This document shows positions 1-9,970 of a stretch of 64,000 nt of DNA, in pieces. This DNA is from Enterobacillus tribolii. Its GTDB lineage: Bacteria; Pseudomonadota; Gammaproteobacteria; Enterobacterales; Enterobacteriaceae. The translations under genes were made by a program, and so were the position numbers. The stretch covers positions 295,162 to 359,161 of the forward strand of contig NZ_QRAP01000001.1 of the NCBI RefSeq assembly GCF_003363015.1. The letters run 5' to 3'. The notes beneath the pieces are model-generated. The model was not told where the DNA came from, did not search any database, and saw nothing but the letters and a program-made list of their open reading frames with translations. Position 1 is the stretch's first letter; each line of letters begins with the position of its first letter.

Positions 1-384
1 GCGCTGCATGACGCCGGTATTCAGCCTGCTGATGTCGGTTATATCAATGCCCACGGTACCTCTACCCCGGCGGGCGACAAAGCGGAAGCGCAGGCGGTGA
101 AAAGCGTGTACGGCGCGGATGCGGGCAAAGTGCTGGTCAGTTCCACTAAGTCCATGACCGGGCACCTGCTGGGCGCTGCCGGCGCAATTGAGTCGATTTT
201 CACGATCCTGTCGCTGCGCGACCAGGCCGTACCGCCGACGATTAACCTGGATAATCCGGACGAAGGCTGCGATCTCGACTTTGTGCCGCATGAGGCCCGT
301 CAGATGAAGAATATGGAGTATGTCCTGTGCAACTCCTTCGGCTTCGGCGGAACCAACGGTTCTATCGTATTCCGTAAGATCTGA
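1..384 (+). CDS. fabF: 3-oxoacyl-ACP synthase II, C-terminal part (5' end outside window)
   Basis: This is the last 127 codons of beta-ketoacyl-ACP synthase II, which condenses malonyl-ACP with growing acyl-ACP in fatty-acid elongation in the cytoplasm. Visible are the catalytic histidine motif NAHGTSTP, the lysine/histidine motif [14 protein letters not shown] and the C-terminal gating loop [10 protein letters not shown] typical of the thiolase-fold KAS family. The reading frame is open from base 1, so the gene is truncated only by the window edge. The downstream order pabC-mltG-tmk-holB is the classic enterobacterial one. Confidence 0.97.
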   Translation, partial: ALHDAGIQPADVGYINAHGTSTPAGDKAEAQAVKSVYGADAGKVLVSSTKSMTGHLLGAAGAIESIFTILSLRDQAVPPTINLDNPDEGCDLDFVPHEARQMKNMEYVLCNSFGFGGTNGSIVFRKI

Positions 385-420
385 TGTACCGTTCTGCGGT
401 TAGCTGAAACGCGCTAACTG

Positions 421-458
421 AAAACGCCGGTGACTTTTGGGGTGACCGGCGTTTTTTT
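421..458 (+). terminator. Rho-independent terminator after fabF
   Basis: Inverted repeat with arms AACGCCGGT and ACCGGCGTT around a short loop, followed by a run of seven T. It lies 36 bp after the fabF stop codon and separates fabF from pabC. Confidence 0.85.
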
Positions 459-521
459 ATTTTTACCGGCGACAGACCGGCCGGAATATTTCGTCACATC
501 ATGCTCAAGACGGGGAAAGTG

Positions 522-1334
522 ATGTATTGGATCAACGGAGCCGAAGCGGAAAGCATCCCGGCGGACGATCGTGCGCTGCACTACGGCGACGGTTGCTTCA
601 CCACGGCCAGGGCCGCGGCGGGTGAGGTGGATAACCTTGCTGCGCATCTCGCGCGCATGGCGGAAGGATGCCGGCGTCTGGCGATAGCCAATGCGGATTT
701 CGTTCTGCTGGAACGGGAGATGCGTCATGCGGCCCAATTTATCGGGGAAGGCGTAGTCAAAGCGATCGTCACCCGGGGCAGCGGCGGGCGCGGCTATTCG
801 ATCGCCGGTTGCCACTCACCGCGTCGCCTCGTCTCCACCGCGCCTTTTCCTGTACACTATGCGCGGCAGAGGGAAGAGGGCATTCGTTTAACGATCAGCC
901 CGGTACATCTGGGAATCTCGCCGCAGCTGGCGGGCATCAAACATCTGAACCGGTTGGAGCAGGTGCTGATTAAGGCGCATATCGATCAAAGCGGTTTCGA
1001 TGACGCCGCGGTGCTTGACAGCAACGGTATGCTGGTGGAATGCTGTGCGGCTAACTTATTCTGGCGCAAGGGAAATCAGGTTTTTACCCCATGCCTGAAC
1101 GGTTCCGGCGTGGCCGGATTGATGCGCCGGCGTATTTTCACCCTGCTGGAAGGGAGTGAATATACGCTGCATGAAGTAACCGAACCCGCCGGGGCGCTGA
1201 TCCGTGCGGACGAAGTGTTGATATGTAATTCGCTGATGCCGGTTTTACCGGTGACGGCGCTGAATGAAACGGTTTACGCCTCCCGGCGACTGACGGAGTT
1301 TTTATTGCCCCGTTGTCTGACGCCGGCGGCCTGA
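522..1334 (+). CDS. pabC: Aminodeoxychorismate lyase
   Basis: Pyridoxal-phosphate enzyme of fold type IV that converts 4-amino-4-deoxychorismate to p-aminobenzoate and pyruvate for folate synthesis. The N-terminal motif DRALHYGDGCFTTAR and the GIKHLNRLEQVL segment carrying the candidate PLP lysine are characteristic. I chose the ATG at 522 (270 aa; E. coli PabC is 269) because it is preceded by GGGGAAAG at 513-520 and gives the conserved start MYWINGAE. An in-frame ATG at 501 would add seven unlikely residues. First gene of a tight cluster with mltG, tmk and holB. Confidence 0.95.
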   Translation: MYWINGAEAESIPADDRALHYGDGCFTTARAAAGEVDNLAAHLARMAEGCRRLAIANADFVLLEREMRHAAQFIGEGVVKAIVTRGSGGRGYSIAGCHSPRRLVSTAPFPVHYARQREEGIRLTISPVHLGISPQLAGIKHLNRLEQVLIKAHIDQSGFDDAAVLDSNGMLVECCAANLFWRKGNQVFTPCLNGSGVAGLMRRRIFTLLEGSEYTLHEVTEPAGALIRADEVLICNSLMPVLPVTALNETVYASRRLTEFLLPRCLTPAA

Positions 1335-1366
1335 CAAAAATAAGCAAGACGCGGATCGGCGGCTGA

Positions 1367-2395
1367 ATGAAAAAGAAATTATTTATCGGATTTATCGTGC
1401 TCGTCCTGGTTGTGCTGGGCGTGCTTTATCAGGGATATCAGAAAGTACAAACCTTCGCACACACGCCGCTGCGTATCGATCAGGATACCCTGTTCAAACT
1501 GCCTGCCGGTACCGGCCGGGCCGGACTGGAGGCGTTGCTGGTACGCGATAAACTGATCGCCGGCGGCCGTTATTTCCCCTGGCTGCTGCAACTGCGCCCG
1601 GATCTGACCCGCTTTAAGGCCGGCACCTACCGCCTGACTAAAGGCATGACCGTGCTGGAGATGCTGCAACTGCTCAACAGTGGCAAAGAGGCGCAGTTCA
1701 GCGTGCGTTTTGTGGAGGGTTCGCGTTTGCAGGACTGGATACAGACGCTGAAGGCGGCGCCGTATCTGAAACACACGCTGAAGGGAAAAACGCCGCAGGA
1801 AGTGATGGACGCCGTCGGCGCCAAAGACATTCCTTCGCTGGAAGGGTGGCTTTATCCCGATACCTATCACTACACCGCCGGCGCGGCGGATCTTTCCCTG
1901 GTTAAACGCGCGTACCAGCTAATGAAGCAGCAGGTCGATCCGCTGTGGGAAGGGCGTGATAAAACGTTGCCATACAAGACGGTGGAAGAGTTGGTTACCA
2001 TGGCCTCGATCATTGAAAAAGAGACCGGCGTCGGCGAAGAACGCGGCAAGGTGGCCTCGGTGTTCGTTAACCGCCTGCGCATCGGTATGCGCCTGCAAAC
2101 CGATCCGACGGTTATCTACGGATTGGGCGATGATTACAACGGTAACCTGACCCGTAAAAATCTGGAGCAGCCCACGGCCTACAATACTTACGTTATTTCC
2201 GGCCTGCCGCCGACGCCTATCGCCATGCCCGGCAAGGCGTCGCTGAAAGCGGCGGCGCACCCGGATAAAACGCCGTATCTCTATTTTGTGGCTGACGGAA
2301 AGGGCGGCCACGTATTTAATACTAACCTGCAATCCCATAATCAGTCGGTACGTGATTATTTGAAGGTGATGAGGGCCAAAAAGAATGAAAAGTAA
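1367..2395 (+). CDS. mltG: Endolytic murein transglycosylase MltG
   Basis: Inner-membrane lytic transglycosylase (YceG family, 342 aa) that cleaves nascent glycan strands in the periplasm and is thought to terminate peptidoglycan polymerisation. One N-terminal membrane anchor covers roughly residues 5-24, followed by a LysM-like segment and the catalytic domain. The catalytic glutamate lies in ASIIEKETG, and the downstream [10 protein letters not shown] motif is also conserved. Its 3' end overlaps tmk by 11 bp, indicating translational coupling. Confidence 0.96.
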   Translation: MKKKLFIGFIVLVLVVLGVLYQGYQKVQTFAHTPLRIDQDTLFKLPAGTGRAGLEALLVRDKLIAGGRYFPWLLQLRPDLTRFKAGTYRLTKGMTVLEMLQLLNSGKEAQFSVRFVEGSRLQDWIQTLKAAPYLKHTLKGKTPQEVMDAVGAKDIPSLEGWLYPDTYHYTAGAADLSLVKRAYQLMKQQVDPLWEGRDKTLPYKTVEELVTMASIIEKETGVGEERGKVASVFVNRLRIGMRLQTDPTVIYGLGDDYNGNLTRKNLEQPTAYNTYVISGLPPTPIAMPGKASLKAAAHPDKTPYLYFVADGKGGHVFNTNLQSHNQSVRDYLKVMRAKKNEK

Positions 2396-3026
2396 ATTCA
2401 TCGTCATCGAAGGTCTGGAAGGGGCGGGAAAAACCACGGCCAGAGATACGGTGGTGGATGAACTGCGCCGGCACGGTATCGACGACATCGTCTTCACACG
2501 CGAGCCGGGCGGCACCGTGCTGGCGGAGAAGCTGCGCGAGCTGATTAAGCAGGGCGTCGAAGGTGAGAAGCTGACCGACAAGGCCGAAGTGCTGATGCTG
2601 TACGCAGCCCGTATCCAACTGGTAGAAAATGTTATCAAGCCGGCGCTGGCCCGCGGGGCGTGGGTGGTCGGCGATCGTCACGATCTCTCTTCTCAGGCTT
2701 ATCAGGGAGGGGGACGCGGCATCGACGCTACGCTGATGCGTTCGCTGCGTAACACCATTCTGGGTGATTTCTACCCGGACCTGACGCTGTATCTGGATCT
2801 GCCGCCCAGGCTGGGGCTGGAGCGTGCCAGAACGCGCGGTGCGCTGGATCGGATCGAGCAGGAGTCGCTGGCGTTCTTTGAACGCACCCGCGCACGTTAC
2901 CTGGAGCTGGCGGCACAGGATGAATCCATTGTTACCATTGATGCATCCCGCCCGCTGGACGAGGTCTCGAATGCTATCCGGCTGGCGCTGGGCACCTGGC
3001 TGGCGCAGCAGGGAGCCACGGCGTGA
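2385..3026 (+). CDS. tmk: Thymidylate kinase
   Basis: Phosphorylates dTMP to dTDP in the cytoplasm, an essential step for dTTP supply. The 213-aa protein begins with the P-loop GLEGAGKT (residues 10-17) and has the [16 protein letters not shown] segment in which the usual DRY/DRW substrate motif reads DRH. A lid with several arginines follows. It starts inside the end of mltG and overlaps holB by 4 bp, so the cluster is probably translated as one unit. Confidence 0.97.
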   Translation: MKSKFIVIEGLEGAGKTTARDTVVDELRRHGIDDIVFTREPGGTVLAEKLRELIKQGVEGEKLTDKAEVLMLYAARIQLVENVIKPALARGAWVVGDRHDLSSQAYQGGGRGIDATLMRSLRNTILGDFYPDLTLYLDLPPRLGLERARTRGALDRIEQESLAFFERTRARYLELAAQDESIVTIDASRPLDEVSNAIRLALGTWLAQQGATA

Positions 3027-4012
3027 ACTGGTATCCCTGGCTGAACGCGCCGTATCGCCAGCTCATCGGGCAATATCGCGCCGGACGCGGGCATCATGCG
3101 CTGTTGCTGCATGCCTTGCCCGGCTGCGGGGATGATTCGCTGGCCTATGCCGTTGGCCGCTGGCTGCTGTGCCAGCATCCGGACGGCGATAAAAGCTGCG
3201 GCGAATGCCACGGTTGCCGGTTGATGATTGCCGGCAATCACCCGGACTGGCATCTGTTACAGCCGGAAAGCGGTAAAAACGCTCTGGGTATCGAGCCGGT
3301 CCGGCAGGTTATCGGGCACCTGTATAACCACGCCCAGCAGGGCGGCGCCAAGGTGGTATGGCTGCCCCTGGCGGAGGCGCTGACCGAAGCGGCGGCCAAC
3401 GCATTGCTGAAAACCCTGGAGGAGCCGCCGTCGGACACTTATTTCCTGTTGGGAACGCGCGAACCGGCCAACCTGCTGGCGACGCTGCGCAGTCGCTGCC
3501 TGTATCTCTACCTTTCCCCGCCGGACGAAGCGAACAGCCTGCGCTGGATGCAAAGTCAGCAAAGCGCGGATGCGCTGACGGCGACGACGGCCTTACGCCT
3601 GAGCGGCGGCGCGCCGGTAGCGGCACTGGCCCTGATGGCGCCCGACGTATGGAATCATCGCCAGGCGTTATGCACGGCGCTGGAGCGCGCGTTGCCCGGG
3701 CAACAGTGGCTGAGTTTGCTGCCCGTCCTGAATCATGACAATGCCGACCAGCGGCTGAGCTGGCTGTGTTCGCTGCTGCTGGACGCGGTGAAGGTGCAGC
3801 AGCACGCGGGGCAGGCCGTGGTCAATCAGGACCAGCTGCCGCTGGTGCAGCAGCTTGCGTCCCGCCTGTCACCAACTACACTTCAGCAACAGCTCGGACA
3901 GTGGATTCACTGTCGTCACCAGTTGCTGACCATTGTCGCGCTGAACCGGGAACTGATGCTGACCGAACAGCTTTGCCGCTGGCAAGAGGCCGACCGCGCG
4001 CCTTCTGCCTGA
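3023..4012 (+). CDS. holB: DNA polymerase III subunit delta'
   Basis: Delta' subunit of the replicative clamp loader, 329 aa (E. coli 334). It has the AAA+ fold with a degenerate, non-ATP-binding P-loop (ALPGCGDD), the zinc-binding cysteine cluster in [16 protein letters not shown], and the clamp-loader motifs [11 protein letters not shown] and TLRSRC. The start codon is GTG within the GTGA overlap with the tmk stop; no better ATG exists. It is slightly shorter at the C terminus than the E. coli protein. Confidence 0.95.
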   Translation: MNWYPWLNAPYRQLIGQYRAGRGHHALLLHALPGCGDDSLAYAVGRWLLCQHPDGDKSCGECHGCRLMIAGNHPDWHLLQPESGKNALGIEPVRQVIGHLYNHAQQGGAKVVWLPLAEALTEAAANALLKTLEEPPSDTYFLLGTREPANLLATLRSRCLYLYLSPPDEANSLRWMQSQQSADALTATTALRLSGGAPVAALALMAPDVWNHRQALCTALERALPGQQWLSLLPVLNHDNADQRLSWLCSLLLDAVKVQQHAGQAVVNQDQLPLVQQLASRLSPTTLQQQLGQWIHCRHQLLTIVALNRELMLTEQLCRWQEADRAPSA

Positions 4013-4036
4013 GTTTTTCTTTCTGGATGACCCATC

Positions 4037-4822
4037 ATGTTTTTAGTTGATTCCCATTGCCACCTCGACGGTCTGGATTATGAAAGCCTGCATACGGGCG
4101 TGGACGATGTACTGGATAAAGCCGCGCAGCGCGATGTTGGCTTCGTGCTGGCCGTGTCAACCACGTTGCCCGGATACCGGGCCATGCGTGCGCAGATCGG
4201 CGATCGCGATAACGTGGCGTACACCTGCGGCGTGCACCCGCTGAACCTGGATGGAGGGTACGACTACGCGCAGCTGCGCGCGTTTGCCGCCGAGCCGGGC
4301 GTCGTCGCGCTGGGGGAAACGGGGCTGGACTACTTCTATCAGCAGGACAATATTCCGCTGCAGCAGTCCTCGTTCCGTGAACACGTGCGCATTGGCCGCG
4401 AGCTTAAAAAGCCGGTGATTGTCCATACCCGCGACGCGCGGGCGGATACGCTGGCGATCCTGCGTGAGGAGAAAGCGGACGAGTGCGGCGGTGTGCTGCA
4501 TTGCTTCACCGAAGATCGGGAAACCGCCGGGGCGCTGCTGGATCTGGGCTTTTATATCTCGTTCTCCGGCATCGTGACGTTCCGTAACGCCGACGCGCTG
4601 CGTGAAGCCGCACGCTTCGTGCCGCTTGACAGAATGCTGATCGAAACCGATGCCCCTTACCTGGCGCCGGTGCCGCACCGGGGGAAGGAAAATCAGCCGG
4701 CTTACGTGCGGGACGTTGCGGAATATCTGGCCGTGCTGAAAGGCGTCGATACCGCGCGTTTGGCGCAACAAACCAGCGAGAACTTTTCCCGCCTGTTCAA
4801 TATCTCCCTGCCCGGAATGTGA
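4037..4822 (+). CDS. ycfH: TatD-family metal-dependent hydrolase YcfH
   Basis: 261-aa TIM-barrel protein of the TatD DNase family. The metal ligands are visible as HCHLD near the N terminus, the GETGLDY motif, VHTRDA, HCFTE and the late ETDAPYL aspartate. E. coli YcfH occupies the same place after holB. TatD proteins are 3'-5' exonucleases or deoxyribonucleases; the physiological substrate of YcfH itself is not settled. It follows holB by 24 bp and likely shares its transcript. Confidence 0.93.
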   Translation: MFLVDSHCHLDGLDYESLHTGVDDVLDKAAQRDVGFVLAVSTTLPGYRAMRAQIGDRDNVAYTCGVHPLNLDGGYDYAQLRAFAAEPGVVALGETGLDYFYQQDNIPLQQSSFREHVRIGRELKKPVIVHTRDARADTLAILREEKADECGGVLHCFTEDRETAGALLDLGFYISFSGIVTFRNADALREAARFVPLDRMLIETDAPYLAPVPHRGKENQPAYVRDVAEYLAVLKGVDTARLAQQTSENFSRLFNISLPGM

Positions 4823-4960
4823 GTACTTATCGGTACGTGCGACGACAATATTTTATTGCTCGTAATTAATCATTGAAGCGAGTATCTTCTGAGACGCTTT
4901 TCCTGAACGCTGATTAGGAAATGACGGAAGTGACGGTTTATTGGGCGTTTTTTAATGCGA

Positions 4961-4976
4961 TGCGATAGCCGTCAAA
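4961..4976 (+). promoter_or_regulatory. CRP site upstream of ptsG
   Basis: TGCGA-TAGCCG-TCAAA matches the TGTGA-N6-TCACA pattern in part and resembles the CRP site that I recall in front of E. coli ptsG P1. It lies about 30 bp upstream of the Mlc/promoter block. Assignment rests on similarity to the known E. coli arrangement. Confidence 0.65.
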
Positions 4977-4990
4977 GACTCTCAGAGGTA

Positions 4991-5017
4991 TTTATTTTAC
5001 CCTGCATAAAAAATAAA
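4991..5017 (+). promoter_or_regulatory. ptsG P1 promoter / Mlc operator region
   Basis: The AT-rich block TTTATTTTACCCTGCATAAA followed by AAATAAAG corresponds closely to the E. coli ptsG P1 core, where Mlc binds over the promoter. Conservation suggests CRP activation and glucose-relieved Mlc repression here too. No mlc gene is in the window, so regulation is inferred. Confidence 0.65.
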
Positions 5018-5036
5018 GAAGGCATAGTCCTTCGTT

Positions 5037-5094
5037 ACGCGCCGGAATTACCGGCGCGTCATGATAAAGCAATTCGTTTTACTCAGGAGCACTC
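5037..5094 (+). promoter_or_regulatory. ptsG 5'-UTR: hairpin and SgrS-pairing region over the RBS
   Basis: A perfect 9-bp stem (ACGCGCCGG / CCGGCGCGT, loop AATTA) sits at 5037-5059. Bases 5081-5094, ACTCAGGAGCACTC, contain the Shine-Dalgarno and are the segment with which the sugar-phosphate-stress RNA SgrS pairs in E. coli ptsG mRNA. The segment is unchanged here while flanking bases differ, which argues for conserved sRNA control. Confidence 0.65.
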
Positions 5095-5100
5095 GTAACT

Positions 5101-6534
5101 ATGTTTAAAAACGCATTTGCAAACCTGCAAAAGGTGGGTAAATCGCTGATGCTGCCGGTGTCCGTGCTGCCGATCGCCGGTATCCTGCTTGGCGTCGGTT
5201 CCGCTAACTTTACCTGGCTGCCTGCCGTCGTCTCTCATGTGATGGCCGAGGCGGGCGGTTCGGTGTTTGCCAACATGCCGCTGATTTTCGCCATCGGCGT
5301 CGCGCTGGGTTTCACCAATAACGACGGCGTTTCCGCGCTGGCCTCGGTGGTGGCGTACGGCATTATGGTGAAGACGATGGCCGTGGTCGCCCCGCTGGTG
5401 CTGCATATGCCGGCGGCGGAAATTACGGAGAAACATCTGGCCGATACCGGCGTGCTCGGCGGGATCATCGCCGGTGCCATCGCGGCGTACATGTTTAACC
5501 GCTTCTATCGCATCAAGCTGCCTGAGTATCTGGGCTTTTTTGCCGGCAAGCGTTTCGTGCCGATTATTTCCGGGCTGGCGGCCATTATTCTGGGCGTGGT
5601 TCTGTCCTTTATCTGGCCGCCGATTGGGCGCGTGATTCAGGATTTCTCCCAGTGGGCGGCCTACCAGAATCCGATGGTGGCATTCGGGATTTACGGCGTG
5701 GTGGAGCGTTCACTGGTGCCGTTCGGCCTGCACCATATCTGGAACGTGCCGTTCCAGATGCAGATCGGCGAATTCACCAATGCGGCCGGTCAGGTGTTCC
5801 ACGGCGACATTCCGCGTTACATGGCGGGCGATCCGACGGCGGGCAAACTCTCCGGCGGTTTCCTGTTCAAAATGTACGGGTTGCCGGCGGCGGCGATTGC
5901 CATCTGGCATTCGGCCAAGCCTGAAAACCGCGCCAAAGTCGGCGGGATCATGATTTCCGCCGCGCTGACCTCGTTCCTGACCGGGATCACCGAACCGATT
6001 GAGTTTTCCTTCATGTTCGTGGCGCCGATCCTGTATGTGATTCATGCCATTCTGGCAGGGCTGGCGTTCCCGATCTGTATTTTGCTGGGGATGCGCGACG
6101 GCACCAGCTTCTCGCACGGTTTGATCGATTTTATCGTGCTGAGCGGCAACAGCAGCAAAATCTGGCTGTTCCCCATCGTCGGGATTATTTACGGCCTGGT
6201 GTACTACACCATCTTCCGCGTGCTGATCGCCAAACTGGACCTGAAAACGCCGGGGCGTGAAGAAAGCGCGTCTGCACACGCGTCTCAGGGCGGCGATGAA
6301 ATGTCCGCCGCGCTGGTGGCTGCGTTCGGCGGCAAAGAGAACATCACCAACCTGGATGCCTGCATTACGCGCCTGCGCGTCAGCGTCGCGGATGTCGCCA
6401 GAGTCGATCAGGCCGGGCTGAAGAAGCTTGGCGCTGCGGGCGTGGTGATTGCCGGCTCCGGCGTTCAGGCGATTTTCGGCACCAAGTCGGATAACCTGAA
6501 GACGGATATGGATGAATACATCCGTAATCACTGA
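5101..6534 (+). CDS. ptsG: PTS glucose transporter subunit IIBC
   Basis: Glucose-specific EIICB of the phosphotransferase system, 477 aa, the same length as E. coli PtsG. It imports and phosphorylates glucose at the inner membrane. The N-terminal EIIC domain has about ten hydrophobic segments and the GITEPIEF motif; a linker near residues 380-400 leads to EIIB with the phosphorylated cysteine in [10 protein letters not shown]. Phosphate is expected from EIIA-Glc encoded elsewhere. Monocistronic, with its own promoter region and a strong terminator. Confidence 0.98.
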   Translation: MFKNAFANLQKVGKSLMLPVSVLPIAGILLGVGSANFTWLPAVVSHVMAEAGGSVFANMPLIFAIGVALGFTNNDGVSALASVVAYGIMVKTMAVVAPLVLHMPAAEITEKHLADTGVLGGIIAGAIAAYMFNRFYRIKLPEYLGFFAGKRFVPIISGLAAIILGVVLSFIWPPIGRVIQDFSQWAAYQNPMVAFGIYGVVERSLVPFGLHHIWNVPFQMQIGEFTNAAGQVFHGDIPRYMAGDPTAGKLSGGFLFKMYGLPAAAIAIWHSAKPENRAKVGGIMISAALTSFLTGITEPIEFSFMFVAPILYVIHAILAGLAFPICILLGMRDGTSFSHGLIDFIVLSGNSSKIWLFPIVGIIYGLVYYTIFRVLIAKLDLKTPGREESASAHASQGGDEMSAALVAAFGGKENITNLDACITRLRVSVADVARVDQAGLKKLGAAGVVIAGSGVQAIFGTKSDNLKTDMDEYIRNH

Positions 6535-6553
6535 GTGATTGGGCTGCAATAGC

Positions 6554-6580
6554 AAAGGGAGGCGTAAGCCTCCCTTTTGT
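6554..6580 (+). terminator. Rho-independent terminator after ptsG
   Basis: Perfect 10-bp stem AAAGGGAGGC / GCCTCCCTTT with GTAA tetraloop and a short T run. It lies between convergent ptsG and ribA. The A residues on its 5' side mean it could also act on ribA transcripts from the other strand. Confidence 0.9.
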
Positions 6581-6607
6581 GTTTTGGTGAACCGAACCGG
6601 GGAACCC

Positions 6608-7195
6608 TCAGTCGAGCAGGTGACCCATCTTGGCGGCTTTGGTCGCAAGATAACGTTCGTTCTTCGGATTACGCCCGACGATCAGCGGCACGCGTTCTAC
6701 GATGTTGATGCCGGCGGCAGACAGAATTTCGACCTTCTTCGGGTTGTTGGTCAGCAGGCGCACAGCGCTGACATCCAGCAGCTTGAACATATCGGCGCAC
6801 AGGGTGAAGTCACGCTCATCGGCGGCAAAGCCCAGCTGATGGTTGGCTTCGACGGTATCCGCGCCCTGATCCTGCAACGCATAGGCGCGAATCTTGTTCA
6901 GCAGGCCGATGTTGCGGCCTTCCTGACGGTGGTACAACAAAATGCCGCGCCCCTCTTCGGCGATGTGCTCAAGCGCGGCTTCCAGTTGAAAACCACAGTC
7001 ACAACGCAGGCTGAACAGCGCATCCCCCGTCAGGCACTCGGAATGAACGCGGGCGAGCACCGGCTCGCTGCCGGAAATGTCGCCGAATACCAGCGCGAGG
7101 TGATCGTGACCGGTCGCCAGCTCTTCAAAACCGACCATGACGAAGTCGCCCCACGGGGTCGGCAGTTTGGCGTCTGCCACACGTTTTAACTGCAT
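6608..7195 (-). CDS. ribA: GTP cyclohydrolase II
   Basis: First enzyme of riboflavin synthesis, converting GTP to diaminohydroxyphosphoribosylaminopyrimidine and formate. The zinc-binding cysteines are seen in [15 protein letters not shown] and the catalytic region in [12 protein letters not shown] prefer the ATG at 7195, giving MQLKRVAD as in E. coli (195 aa) with GGAG six bases upstream. The ATG at 7213 would add six residues without a good ribosome site. Opposite strand to pgpB, as in the E. coli ribA-pgpB pair. Confidence 0.96.
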   Translation of the reverse strand: MQLKRVADAKLPTPWGDFVMVGFEELATGHDHLALVFGDISGSEPVLARVHSECLTGDALFSLRCDCGFQLEAALEHIAEEGRGILLYHRQEGRNIGLLNKIRAYALQDQGADTVEANHQLGFAADERDFTLCADMFKLLDVSAVRLLTNNPKKVEILSAAGINIVERVPLIVGRNPKNERYLATKAAKMGHLLD

Positions 7196-7477
7196 GTTAG
7201 TCTCCACAACCACATCTTTGATGCCGCCCGGCGGGCGGCTGCGCGTTTTACCGATGCAGGTTAATGCAAAACGCGGATGATGGGCGATCTGCTCATCGTT
7301 AATTATTCGTTCAGGGCGTCAATTTTGCCACAACTTGGCGGATTCCAGAACGTTTAGCACGGTTCTGTTTATCGTATGCGTCGCTGTCTATAAATCCCGC
7401 CATTAAACACGCAGGGATAGTCTTTGTTTACATGGAGTTGTTACACTGAATATTCAACCATTAAAAAGGAATAATTG

Positions 7478-8197
7478 ATGTCGCAGATAATCCGCCGCGT
7501 ATGCTGGGGAACATTATTACTGCTGGTGATGCCGGCGGCGGTCTGGGTATCCGGCTGGCAGTGGCTGCCCGGCTTCAATGAAGGGGCGCTCAGGGCGTTG
7601 TTCGCCGTTACTGAAACCGTCACGTCTCCCTGGGGGGCGATTACCAGCCTGCTGCTGACCGGCTGGTTTATCGTGTGCCTGCGTTTGCGGTTCAGGTCCG
7701 GCGTGATGTTGTTCGTAATCCTGAACGCCGCCATTTTTGCCGGGCAGGGCGTCAAGTCACTGATCAAAAGCAGTGTTAAAGAACCCCGGCCTTACGTGCT
7801 CTGGCTGGAAGAGCGGCATCATATCTCGCCGGATTTCTTTTATGAGCTGAAACGCAAGCAGCGCAGCGCTCTGGTGACGGAACAACTGGCGCAGGAGTCT
7901 GCCGTGCCGGCATGGCTGCGTGCGCACTGGGCGTTTGAAACCGGTTATGCTTTCCCCTCCGGGCATACGATGTTCGCCGCAAGCTGGGCGTTGCTGGCAA
8001 TCGGTATTTTGTGGCCGCGCCGCCGTTATCTGACGGTGACGGTCATTACGCTCTGGGCCATTGCGGTGATGGGCAGCCGGATGCTGCTGGGCATGCACTG
8101 GCCGATGGATCTGATGGTTTCGACGTTAATCAGCGCCGTGATTGTCATTCCCGCCACTTATCTGGCCGGGCGGCTAAAAGGCGGAGAAATGGGCTAA
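7478..8197 (+). CDS. pgpB: Phosphatidylglycerophosphatase B / undecaprenyl-PP phosphatase
   Basis: Inner-membrane PAP2-family phosphatase acting on phosphatidylglycerol phosphate, phosphatidate and undecaprenyl pyrophosphate. The three PAP2 signature blocks are present: KSSVKEPRP, PSGHTMF and SRMLLGMHWPMDL. There are several hydrophobic segments, and the 239-aa length is near the E. coli 254. AAGGA seven bases upstream supports the ATG at 7478; a TTG one codon earlier is unlikely. It heads a block with lapA-lapB-pyrF-yciH in the same order as E. coli. Confidence 0.94.
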   Translation: MSQIIRRVCWGTLLLLVMPAAVWVSGWQWLPGFNEGALRALFAVTETVTSPWGAITSLLLTGWFIVCLRLRFRSGVMLFVILNAAIFAGQGVKSLIKSSVKEPRPYVLWLEERHHISPDFFYELKRKQRSALVTEQLAQESAVPAWLRAHWAFETGYAFPSGHTMFAASWALLAIGILWPRRRYLTVTVITLWAIAVMGSRMLLGMHWPMDLMVSTLISAVIVIPATYLAGRLKGGEMG

Positions 8198-8388
8198 ATC
8201 CCACTTTTTTGCGCTGACACCGGTGATCGCTTACCGACGACGAGATTATAATGAAAAGATATGGTTTTCAGGCACAATAGAGCGTCGTCTTTAAACACCA
8301 CCCGGGCTTTGCCTGTAGTGCCGGTCAATGTTAGGCTGAACTTTTCGGGCATGATTTATCCGGCTAACGTCTTGTTACAGGAAGAAAC

Positions 8389-8712
8389 GTGAAATATCTG
8401 CTGATTTTTTTCATTGTACTGGCCATTTTCGTGGTTTCAGTCACGCTGGGAGCGCATAACGATCAGGTTGTGGCGTTTAATTATTTGGTCGCACGCGGCG
8501 AATTCCGCCTGTCCACGTTGCTTGCGACGCTGTTCGGCGCCGGCTTCATTTTAGGCTGGATCATCTGCGGGCTGTTCTACGTGCGCGTGCGTCTGGGGCT
8601 GGCGCGTGCCGAGCGCAAAGTACGCCGCCTGGAACAACAGATCGAACCCCCGGCGAAAGACGCCACGCCCGTTGCGGCTTCCACCTCTACGTCCGTAGCG
8701 ACGAAGGAATAA
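8389..8712 (+). CDS. lapA: LPS assembly protein A (YciS)
   Basis: 107-aa inner-membrane protein with two hydrophobic segments (about residues 3-20 and 40-65) and a basic cytoplasmic tail (LARAERKVRRLEQQI) predicted to be helical. It partners LapB in regulating LpxC stability and LPS synthesis. Start codon is GTG at 8389 with AGGAAG upstream; the resulting N terminus MKYLLIFF matches E. coli YciS. The C-terminal tail is Thr/Ser/Ala-rich and variable. Four bases separate it from lapB. Confidence 0.93.
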   Translation: MKYLLIFFIVLAIFVVSVTLGAHNDQVVAFNYLVARGEFRLSTLLATLFGAGFILGWIICGLFYVRVRLGLARAERKVRRLEQQIEPPAKDATPVAASTSTSVATKE

Positions 8713-8716
8713 CGTA

Positions 8717-9886
8717 ATGCTAGAACTGCTGTTTCTGCTCCTTCCCATCGCAGCCGCCTACGGCTGGTACATGGGACGCAGAAGCGCTCAGCAGGATAAG
8801 CAACAGGAGGCCAGCCGGCTTTCCCGTGAGTACGTCACGGGGGTCAACTTCCTGCTGTCTAACCAGCAGGATAAGGCGGTTGACCTGTTCCTGGACATGC
8901 TGAAAGAAGACAGCAACACCGTCGAAGCACACCTGACCCTGGGCAACCTGTTCCGCTCCCGCGGCGAGGTTGACCGGGCTATCCGCATTCACCAGGCGCT
9001 GCTGGAAAGCGCTTCCCTGACTTTTGATCAACGTCTGCTGGCCGTTCAGCAACTGGGGCGCGATTTCATGGCCGCCGGCCTGTATGACCGGGCGGAAGAG
9101 ATGTTCAGCCAGCTGGTGGATGAGCAGGATTTCAAAGTTACCGCCCTGCAACAGCTGCTTATTATTCATCAGGCAACCAGCGACTGGCAGAAAGCCATCG
9201 ACGATGCGGAAAAACTGGTCAAGCTGGGTAAAGAAAAGCAGCGCATGGAGATTGCGCATTTTTATTGCGAACTGGCCCTGCAGGCGATGAGCAGCGACGA
9301 CTTGGATCGCGCCAAAGGTCTGTTGAAGAAGGCTGCGGCGGCAGACAAAGATTGCGCGCGCGTTTCCATTATGATGGGACGTATTTTTATCGCTCAGGAA
9401 GAGTATGCGCAGGCGGTGTCTGCGTTGACGCAGGTGCTGGATCAGGACAAAGAGCTGCTCAGCGAAGTATTGCCGATGCTGCAGGACTGCTATCAGAAGC
9501 TGGGGCAACGCGATGAATGGCAGACCTTTCTGCGCCGCTGCGTGGACGAAAACGGCGGCGCCAGCGCCGAGCTGATGCTGGCGGAAGTGCTGGAGGAGAA
9601 AGAGGGGCGCGACGTAGCGCAAACCTACATCAGCCGCCAGCTGCAGCGCCATCCGACCATGCGGGTTTTCTATCGCCTGATGGACTACCACATGGCCGAG
9701 GCAGAAGATGGCCGCGCCAAAGAAAGCCTGCTGTTGCTGCGTGATATGGTCGGCGAGCAAATTCGCACCAAGCCGCGCTATCGCTGCCTGAAATGCGGTT
9801 TTACCAGCCATACGCTTTACTGGCACTGCCCGTCGTGCCGGGCATGGTCAAGCATCAAGCCCATTCGCGGCCTTGACGGGCAGTAA
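8717..9886 (+). CDS. lapB: LPS assembly protein B (YciM)
   Basis: 389 aa, the same length as E. coli LapB. An N-terminal membrane anchor (residues 1-20) is followed by a cytoplasmic array of TPR-like helical repeats and a C-terminal rubredoxin-type zinc site with two CxxC pairs, CLKCG and CPSC. It acts as an adaptor that directs FtsH to LpxC and so balances LPS against phospholipid. Probably co-transcribed with lapA. Confidence 0.96.
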   Translation: MLELLFLLLPIAAAYGWYMGRRSAQQDKQQEASRLSREYVTGVNFLLSNQQDKAVDLFLDMLKEDSNTVEAHLTLGNLFRSRGEVDRAIRIHQALLESASLTFDQRLLAVQQLGRDFMAAGLYDRAEEMFSQLVDEQDFKVTALQQLLIIHQATSDWQKAIDDAEKLVKLGKEKQRMEIAHFYCELALQAMSSDDLDRAKGLLKKAAAADKDCARVSIMMGRIFIAQEEYAQAVSALTQVLDQDKELLSEVLPMLQDCYQKLGQRDEWQTFLRRCVDENGGASAELMLAEVLEEKEGRDVAQTYISRQLQRHPTMRVFYRLMDYHMAEAEDGRAKESLLLLRDMVGEQIRTKPRYRCLKCGFTSHTLYWHCPSCRAWSSIKPIRGLDGQ

Positions 9887-9970
9887 CATACGGCCTAGGC
9901 ACGGCCCTCCGGTCTGTGTACAATGCCCTCCCTGAAACATACCGCCTTCAGATGATTTCAGAGGATTGCC

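Noticed and set aside
8720-9826. Long minus-strand open frame (368 codons) opposite lapB
   Set aside because: It lies antisense to a fully conserved gene, has a Gln/His-rich composition typical of a shadow frame, and no ribosome site or family match.
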